Shown: in pieces, positions 58,385-64,000 of the stretch
Layout: each line of letters begins with the position of its first letter
How positions within the stretch are numbered: the stretch's first letter is position 1
Assembly: GCF_016811915.1 (NCBI RefSeq)
Contig: NZ_CP069127.1
Location: forward strand, 4,914,001-4,978,000
Direction: 5' to 3'
Length of the DNA stretch: 64,000 bases
Source: Brevibacillus choshinensis
GTDB taxonomy: Bacteria > Bacillota > Bacilli > Brevibacillales > Brevibacillaceae
The notes under the pieces: generated by a model
Databases searched by the model: none
What the model was told of the DNA's origin: nothing
Seen by the model: only the letters and a program-made list of their open reading frames with translations
Translations under genes and position numbers: made by a program

Positions 58385-59334
58385 ACGCGTTCCTCTTGGA
58401 CAGGGAGAGCAGGGACAGCCAGGCCGATTGCGCCTTTTTGCGACGTAGTCAGCTCAGGAGCGTAGCGCGAAATCATATCCAGTCCGATGCGAGCGCGGCG
58501 GACTCGCTCCCTGCACAGACTGATGGACGTCTGCTCCAGGTGGGTACCCGATGGATAAATGTTCGGTGAATTGCGCAGGCCGAACTTGATGTATACCGGA
58601 GCTGCGACCCGGATGATTTCCGGTATCTCGTAATGGCGGATGAACCCCCCGATGTCGTCTGGGGCCTCTACGTAAATATCAATCGGGATATCGATGGCTT
58701 GCCGGATGGCTGCCAGGCGTGCCAGCGTCAGGTCTGTCGGGACGTTGTACGTGCCGGCGCCGATTTGCTCGATCAGCCGGATCGATACGGGATTCGCCTG
58801 CGCCATTTGCACGGAAACTTTGACGAGCAGGTCATCCGGGAGCTCTCCCGTTTTCTTGAACTCGTTTACCAGCCACAGCAGCCCTTCATCCGCTACCAGA
58901 ATGCTGCGGATTCCCATACGGCAGGCACGTTTGACGTCTTCGATGGCATAGACGAGCTGATCCATGCCTTGCGAGCGGAGTCCGGTGATTTTTCCCGCGC
59001 TGGCCCATGACATCGGGGTGATATCCCAGGTCCCCCGCGGTCCCACGAACAAGCTCACTTCGAGATTCTCCCGCTGCCCGATGGCCGCCATCTGCCCCAG
59101 CTCCTCATCGGTGAGCAGCATGATTCCACTGCCTTGGGAGATCCGGTGAATCGTCACACCGTACGTCTGGCATGCCTCCACTACCGCTTCGAAGGAGGCC
59201 GGCCCCTCGACGCTGGGGATTTCGACGCGGTACTGTGCGCCGTCCGGGAATCGCTTGGTCGAGGTAGGCAGATCATGGCAATCACTTGCCGGAAAGCCCA
59301 GTTTTTCGATCAACTCACGCGTTTGCTTCAACAC
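58375..59334 (-). CDS. U32-like TIM-barrel protein of unknown function
   Basis: A 319-residue protein. FPASDCHDLPTSTKRFPDGA and RVEIPSVEGPASFEAVVEAC start the domain, and GMRQLVYAIEDVKRACRMGI-like and VADEGLLWLVNEFKKTG, then VKVSVQMAQANPVSIRLIEQ follow a barrel layout. Its overall layout resembles proteins annotated as U32 peptidase-like that occur next to sugar-acid dehydratases, but no protease motif is seen. It starts at GTG 59334 (or TTG 59331) after AAGGGGG and overlaps the dehydratase gene by 20 bp, so it is tightly coupled to the enzyme set. I cannot assign its role. Confidence 0.65.
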   Translation of the reverse strand: MLKQTRELIEKLGFPASDCHDLPTSTKRFPDGAQYRVEIPSVEGPASFEAVVEACQTYGVTIHRISQGSGIMLLTDEELGQMAAIGQRENLEVSLFVGPRGTWDITPMSWASAGKITGLRSQGMDQLVYAIEDVKRACRMGIRSILVADEGLLWLVNEFKKTGELPDDLLVKVSVQMAQANPVSIRLIEQIGAGTYNVPTDLTLARLAAIRQAIDIPIDIYVEAPDDIGGFIRHYEIPEIIRVAAPVYIKFGLRNSPNIYPSGTHLEQTSISLCRERVRRARIGLDMISRYAPELTTSQKGAIGLAVPALPVQEERVWT

Positions 59335-61537
59335 CTTTTCCCCCTTTGCTTCCCTGTGTGGGTAAGATGACATCTACTTGATAGTCCATCTGTGCTTCCT
59401 CCCAGACGCTGAGCGGCACGACGCCGTTCGCCGCATCCGTATGTCCCGTCATGCGGTTGCTCGCTGCGACCAGCCGCTGCCTAGAGCGGATCGCGGACAG
59501 TCTCTTCGCGGCCAATTCGGAACGCTGCGACTGGACATCGACAAATGAAAAGGCGATGTGGCCTTGGCGAAACTGCTCCTCATCCAGGAATTGAATCTGC
59601 CTCTCGCGCAGGTCCAGATAGAGCAGATCACCCGTCTGCAGGTACAAGATCCCTCCGCCTTCGGACGCTTCTGGCGTCATGTGACCGATGGCGGCCCCGT
59701 ATGTCACACCGGAGTAACGTCCGTCGCTGATGAGCGTAGCCAGTCGCTTGAGGTTGCGGTTCGCGTTGATGTGCTGCATCGGCGTAAACATCTCCGGCAT
59801 GCCGAAAGCCACCGGCCCCTGCCCGGAGATGACGACGGAGATCTTCAATACGCCATGCTCCACCATGCGATCAAACAGCGAATCGTACTCGAGTGCGTGC
59901 CAGTCCTCGCAGCGCTCCGGGGCATTTTGCCTGAGCATCGCCAGCAGGTTTTCCTGTGCAAAGCTTTTGCTCTCCTTCAGCTTCTCCAAGAGCTGCGAGT
60001 CCAGGAGACTGCGGTTCGCGTCGTCTTCATTTTCGTAGTAGAGGACAAACGCCGCTTTTTTATCGAACTCATCCAGCTGCTTCGAGGTCATCCCGCTGAT
60101 TTTCACCACGGCGCTCTCAAAGAAATTGCCTGTCAGCACATCCACGCCACTGAACGGCCGGCGCGGAGACGAGAGGATGATCGGATTTTCTTTCACATGC
60201 GTCGCAGAGAGGCTCACCTGATTCGCCAAACGCTCCCGCCAGGTCCCCCCTGTGACCGTCGGCGCATCCACGTCCATGGGTACGCCGTTTTGCAAAAGCT
60301 CGTGGAACAGCGTCTCCATCCCCCGGCTGTTGCCGCTGCAGCATTGGATCGCGAGGGCAAAAATATCTCGCCCCTGCGTCAGACTGTAATCAAACAGATC
60401 TGGAACGGGATGCGCATGATGGATCCGATCCAGCTCCCACAGGCTGAAGCGATAGCCGCCGTACAGCATTGCTGCCACCATGTGCATCATCAGGTTGGTC
60501 GAGCCGCCAGAGGCACTGTGGATGCGGATGGCATTGCGGATGTTGGCCGCCATCACATTGGCCGCACCAAAAGCTGGTTCATTGATCATCGCAGCCAAGC
60601 TGTCCACTGCCTGATTCACCTGCTCCTGGGTAGGAGGGGCCGTCAGCAGCTCGACTGCGGGGTGAACCAAGCCGAGACCCGCCACCAGATGCCGGGAGCT
60701 GTTGCCCGTACCATTGAAGGCGCAGACGCCTCCTTTTCCATCACAGGTGGCAACCGCCAGACGCTGTTCGTACTCTTTATGTGCCTCTTTGCTGATGATT
60801 CCGCGATCGACCGCCCGCTCCAGCACCCCTTGAAACGCGGTATTGGAAGAGCACTGCAGGATGTACGCCATGGCATCGCGCAAATCATCGGCAATATCTG
60901 GCGCTCCCTTGCCCTCTGCCGACTTTGCCACCTGCTCGAGCTCATCCATGAGCGCGGGCGGGATCGTCCCTCCCTGCAGCACGTGCGCAGGGGCAAAGGT
61001 AGCGAAAAAGGGAGCCTCTCCACGGTATTGGCGAATCCGGTCCAGGTGGGCCAGCGCGCTGACCACTCCCAGCGGCTGCTTGTCGCAGCCCTGTATGACG
61101 AACGCACCGTGATAGCTGTGCGATTCCAGCTGGTTGATCACCATCTGCGCGACGGCATTGCGGCTCTGCAGGGAATAGCTCATCCCTTGGTTGCTCTGGG
61201 CCGTGCCATCGCACATGACCGGAGTGGAAAAATAGAAGGGGACTCCTCCGTTTTGCCAGATCCGTATGGCCGCACGACTCGACGTCTGAAAGTCCATGAT
61301 ATGGGCCGGATGGTCGGGTGATCCGCCGATGATGGCGATGCGCGGCGCATTTTCCTCCAGCCGTATGTAGATTTCGTCCAGCGTCCAGTCTGGAGCAGGG
61401 CCCTCGTAGGTGGAGCCGAGTATTTGCTTGGCTCGATCGAGCAGACCCGCTACGCAAATGGGTTCATTCGCTTTTCCCTGAACATTGTCGCGATACGGAT
61501 TGATCCGGTTGTGGATCGACGGAAAACGTTTGGACAT
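59315..61537 (-). CDS. IlvD/Edd family sugar-acid dehydratase (YjhG/YagF type)
   Basis: A 740-residue Fe-S dehydratase. The C-rich and acidic parts are seen in VMCDGTAQSNQGMSYSL, FVIQGCDKQPLGVV, VATCDGKGGVCAFNGTGNSS and VIQCCSGNSRGMET-like segments, plus RLATLISDGRYSGVTYGAAI near the end. Length and sequence fit the YjhG/YagF group, D-xylonate (or other aldonate) dehydratases, longer than IlvD itself. It produces 2-keto-3-deoxy acids that enter the kinase/aldolase route or the KdaD/semialdehyde route encoded downstream. Confidence 0.9.
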   Translation of the reverse strand: MSKRFPSIHNRINPYRDNVQGKANEPICVAGLLDRAKQILGSTYEGPAPDWTLDEIYIRLEENAPRIAIIGGSPDHPAHIMDFQTSSRAAIRIWQNGGVPFYFSTPVMCDGTAQSNQGMSYSLQSRNAVAQMVINQLESHSYHGAFVIQGCDKQPLGVVSALAHLDRIRQYRGEAPFFATFAPAHVLQGGTIPPALMDELEQVAKSAEGKGAPDIADDLRDAMAYILQCSSNTAFQGVLERAVDRGIISKEAHKEYEQRLAVATCDGKGGVCAFNGTGNSSRHLVAGLGLVHPAVELLTAPPTQEQVNQAVDSLAAMINEPAFGAANVMAANIRNAIRIHSASGGSTNLMMHMVAAMLYGGYRFSLWELDRIHHAHPVPDLFDYSLTQGRDIFALAIQCCSGNSRGMETLFHELLQNGVPMDVDAPTVTGGTWRERLANQVSLSATHVKENPIILSSPRRPFSGVDVLTGNFFESAVVKISGMTSKQLDEFDKKAAFVLYYENEDDANRSLLDSQLLEKLKESKSFAQENLLAMLRQNAPERCEDWHALEYDSLFDRMVEHGVLKISVVISGQGPVAFGMPEMFTPMQHINANRNLKRLATLISDGRYSGVTYGAAIGHMTPEASEGGGILYLQTGDLLYLDLRERQIQFLDEEQFRQGHIAFSFVDVQSQRSELAAKRLSAIRSRQRLVAASNRMTGHTDAANGVVPLSVWEEAQMDYQVDVILPTQGSKGGKGVEANA

Positions 61538-61578
61538 GGGCTCGCAATCTCCTTTTCCTATTGTAAAAGCTTACGTTC

Positions 61579-62727
61579 CTACCACTCAGCCACGCTGCCA
61601 TCCTCATGGCGCCACACCGGATTCCTCCAGTCGTGTCCCTTTGCTGCGGCCTGCTCCACCGCCTCCTCGTTGATCTCAATCCCCAGGCCTGGACGGGATG
61701 GAATGGCGACATGACCGTCCTGATAGGCAAACACCGAAGGATCTGCGAGGTAATCGAGCAGGTCGCTCCCCTGGTTGTAGTGGATGCCGAGGCTCTGCTC
61801 CTGCAGGATGGCGTTTGGCGTGCAGGCATCGACCTGCAAGGAGGCCGCCAGTGCGATCGGCCCGAGCGGACAATGCGGAGCCACCGCCACATCAAACGCT
61901 TCTGCCATCGCTGCGATCTTTTTCACCTCGAGAATGCCACCCGCGTGAGACAGGTCGGGCTGGATGATGTCCACATAGCCATCAATCAAAATCTGCTTGA
62001 ATCCCCAGCGCGTGTACTGCCGCTCTCCTGTTGCAATCGGCGCAGTCGTATAACGGGCAATTTCCCGCAGCGCTTCATTGTTTTCCGGCAGCACAGGCTC
62101 CTCTAAAAACATCGGGCGGTACGGATCCAGCTCTCTGGCCAGCTGCTTCGCCATCGCTTTGTGGACGCGGCCGTGAAAGTCGATGCCGATCCCGACATCC
62201 TTCCCGACAGCCTCACGCACAGCAGCGATTCGCTCGATGACAGCCTCCACCTTGGAGTGCGCATCGATGTAATTCAGCTCCTCCGTCGCGTTCATTTTGA
62301 CAGCCGTGTAGCCCGCGTCTACCTTTTCCTTGGCAGCTGCCGCTACATCATGTGGCCGGTCTCCGCCGATCCACGAGTAGACGCGTATTTTCTCCCGCGC
62401 CGCTCCTCCGAGCATTTGCCAGACGGGAAGGTTAACATATTTTCCAGTGATGTCCCACAGCGCCTGCTCGATTCCCGACAGGGCACTCGTCAAAATCGGT
62501 CCGCCCCGGTAAAAGCCCCCTCTGTACAATGTCTGCCAGTGATCCTCGATCGTCAGCGGAGATTTGCCGATCAAGTATTCGCTGAGCTCCCGGACGCACG
62601 CTTCCACCGTCCCCGCTCTGCCTTCCACGATCGGCTCCCCCCAGCCCGCGATTCCTTCATCGGTTTCGATTTTGAGGAACAGCCAGCGGGGCGCCACCCG
62701 ATACAGCTTGAAAGCCGTCATCTTCAT
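61579..62727 (-). CDS. dgoD: Galactonate dehydratase-type enolase superfamily enzyme
   Basis: A 382-residue member of the mandelate racemase / muconate lactonizing subgroup, DgoD-like. KLYRVAPRWLFLKIETDEGI and GWGEPIVEGRAGTVEACVRE (capping domain), HSKVEAVIERIAAVREAVGK, GIGIDFHGRV with first metal ligand, MFLEEPVLPENNEAL with Glu and IATGERQYTRWGF with third ligand and base. Dehydrates D-galactonate (or a similar hexonate) to 2-keto-3-deoxygalactonate. It lies 4 bp after the LarA-like gene. Start follows the family's usual N-terminal length. Confidence 0.88.
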   Translation of the reverse strand: MKMTAFKLYRVAPRWLFLKIETDEGIAGWGEPIVEGRAGTVEACVRELSEYLIGKSPLTIEDHWQTLYRGGFYRGGPILTSALSGIEQALWDITGKYVNLPVWQMLGGAAREKIRVYSWIGGDRPHDVAAAAKEKVDAGYTAVKMNATEELNYIDAHSKVEAVIERIAAVREAVGKDVGIGIDFHGRVHKAMAKQLARELDPYRPMFLEEPVLPENNEALREIARYTTAPIATGERQYTRWGFKQILIDGYVDIIQPDLSHAGGILEVKKIAAMAEAFDVAVAPHCPLGPIALAASLQVDACTPNAILQEQSLGIHYNQGSDLLDYLADPSVFAYQDGHVAIPSRPGLGIEINEEAVEQAAAKGHDWRNPVWRHEDGSVAEW

Positions 62728-62731
62728 CCTC

Positions 62732-63997
62732 TCACCCGCCCCTTTCGCTCGAATGGGAAAAACTCATGACCGCAGCCTCGGTCAGCACCTCGACATCCTC
62801 CCGTTCTCTCGCCTCAGGGAGCAGGCTTTCCGAGATCCAGATGTCTCGCACATGGAGTGTATTTTCGATGCGCACGAGCCGGACCCGGCCGAGATCAAAG
62901 GCGTTGCAGGTTTTGATCGCAGCTTTTACGGCCAGATCTCCCGTTTCCAGAAACATCGGCAGCTTGACGGTGCCTACGACGGTGCTGGTCAAGGCATTCG
63001 CGTACCCCTTTACCCAATCGATCTCTTCAAAAACCTGTTTCGTTGTAATATCCGCCAGCCCGATCCCGTTGGCATTTCCATGTGTTTTTTCCGTCAGGCC
63101 GAGCACGACCGTCCTAGCAGCTTCCACTCCCCCTGAAGCGTACGGAGTGGCGAAGCGCCCCGTAATATTCGGATCCATCCCATCCCCCGATATGTCCTTG
63201 CCGATCTCGTCGACCACCAGTACGTCGAGTGGGTTGAACAGGATTTTCGGCATCAGTGCCTTCGCTTCGAGCAGCAGCTTCGGCTCTTCCTCAGCGAGGC
63301 GTTCAGCCGGGATCGCGACAGCTTTCGCAGGGCGATCGAACGCATTTTCAATCGTCCCCACTCCGAAAATAATCGGCGTATGCTCAATCATCACCTTGGC
63401 CATCTCTTGCACGTGCTCGGCCATGTACTTGAAGCTGTAGGCATGAGCAGCTTCGGCTCCTCGCTGTTTGCCTAGACCGATCGTAATCATTTTCATCAGT
63501 CCGCTCTCGACGGGTCCGCGAAATGCCGTATGCGGCTTGATCCGATTGATGACGATGACCTTGTCGGCATGATGGGCGTTGTGGTCCATGTAGATGGGCA
63601 GTCCGTTCGGCAGTCTGCCCACCTCCACGACCTCCATCGTGGAGTGAATGGGCGCTTCGATGAATGCCTCCGTGACCCCCAAGGATTCCAGCACTTCTTT
63701 TTGCCCCTCGGCTGTTGCTCCCCCGTGGCTTCCCATGGCAGGTACGATGAACGGCTCGCCGCCAGCCGCTTTGACCATCCTCACGACTTCCCTTGTAATG
63801 ACGGGTATCTCGGCAACGCCTCTGCTTCCGACCGCGATCGCCACCCGATCTGCCGGAGCGATCCGCGAAAGCACGCCTGCATCGCTAACTGCCTGTCGAA
63901 CGGCAGCTGCCACATCGGGCAGCTGCGGGGCGTGAAAATGCTGCCTCACCTTGGCCATCCGCGGGATTTCTATACTGCGGAGCAGCTCTTCGATCAC
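62732..63997 (-). CDS. LarA-like (lactate racemase domain, DUF2088) protein
   Basis: About 421 residues, with its start at or beyond the window edge (GTG 63997 is in frame, but the gene might extend upstream). IVPAMGSHGGATAEGQKEVL, VGRLPNGLPIYMDHNAHHAD, VIVINRIKPHTAFRGPVESG and GLGKQRGAEAAHAYSF fit the LarA fold, which carries a nickel-pincer cofactor in characterised members. Several LarA homologues epimerise sugar acids instead of lactate, so in this cluster it may invert C2 of an aldonate before dehydration. The cofactor-making larB/C/E genes are not in the window. Confidence 0.75.
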   Translation of the reverse strand: MIEELLRSIEIPRMAKVRQHFHAPQLPDVAAAVRQAVSDAGVLSRIAPADRVAIAVGSRGVAEIPVITREVVRMVKAAGGEPFIVPAMGSHGGATAEGQKEVLESLGVTEAFIEAPIHSTMEVVEVGRLPNGLPIYMDHNAHHADKVIVINRIKPHTAFRGPVESGLMKMITIGLGKQRGAEAAHAYSFKYMAEHVQEMAKVMIEHTPIIFGVGTIENAFDRPAKAVAIPAERLAEEEPKLLLEAKALMPKILFNPLDVLVVDEIGKDISGDGMDPNITGRFATPYASGGVEAARTVVLGLTEKTHGNANGIGLADITTKQVFEEIDWVKGYANALTSTVVGTVKLPMFLETGDLAVKAAIKTCNAFDLGRVRLVRIENTLHVRDIWISESLLPEAREREDVEVLTEAAVMSFSHSSERGG

Positions 63998-64000
63998 CTG

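Noticed and set aside
59558..61321. 587-codon open frame on the + strand
   Set aside because: It lies antisense to the YjhG/YagF-type dehydratase gene, is His/Arg-rich with no recognisable domain, and has no ribosome site. A shadow of high-GC coding.

Overview
The window looks like the chromosome of a low-to-mid GC, Gram-positive, endospore-forming Bacillota, most likely Brevibacillus or a close Paenibacillaceae relative. The signs are strong AGGAGG ribosome sites, frequent GTG and TTG starts, lipoprotein binding proteins, a lipoteichoic-acid-synthase-like enzyme, a DUF3231 protein, a FusB-like EF-G-binding protein and a CD3324-type regulator. The genus is inferred from gene content only. I saw no rRNA, tRNA or CRISPR.

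The window has two parts. Roughly 1-33 kb is accessory, partly AT-rich and full of small hypothetical genes and gene remnants. It carries an FMN reductase, a Dabb protein, an SDR relic, an ArsR/luciferase-like monooxygenase/MFS unit with a duplicated 23-bp operator, an FAD oxidase, a secreted metallophosphoesterase, two tandem orphan peptide-binding lipoproteins, two secreted proteins (one built of 20-residue KPEAKPE repeats), a LysR/EamA pair, a MerR/oxidoreductase pair, a secreted M20 hydrolase, an IS3-family element, an LTA synthase homologue, and VOC, ASCH and aldo-keto reductase genes. About 33.5-64 kb is denser, more GC-rich and ordinary in layout: SDR, methyltransferase, a five-gene opp/dpp transporter operon, a sigma-54 activator divergent from a secreted esterase, FusB-like and WG-repeat proteins, and a 13-gene sugar-acid catabolic cluster.

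The most striking structure is a family of about 90-bp elements in the accessory part (4.5-32.8 kb). Each intact copy has a left box (core CTGCCCGTTAGCTTAA), a central stem (GGCTGCC/GGCAGCC or GGCAGTC/GACTGCC) and a right box (core CTATCGAACCCGTTAGCTTA) that is itself a hairpin with compensatory changes between copies. All eleven right boxes and all eight left boxes that I found lie in the same orientation, and they separate short stretches of one to a few genes, many of unknown function. Three genes are cut exactly at an element edge. This resembles an integron cassette array more than a scattering of MITEs, although no integrase is visible.

The sugar-acid cluster (63997 down to 50259, minus strand) encodes a LarA-like protein, a galactonate-type dehydratase, a YjhG/YagF-type dehydratase, a U32-like TIM-barrel protein, a KDG-type kinase, a KDPG-type aldolase, an IclR regulator, a KdaD-like FAH protein, an SDR, a split UxaA-type dehydratase, a ketoglutarate-semialdehyde-type dehydrogenase and a second FAH protein. 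Together they could feed aldonates into pyruvate plus glyceraldehyde phosphate (kinase/aldolase route) or into 2-oxoglutarate (Weimberg-type route). The sigma-54 activator at 42.6-44.3 kb faces a -24/-12 promoter in front of the esterase gene, with three upstream dyads.
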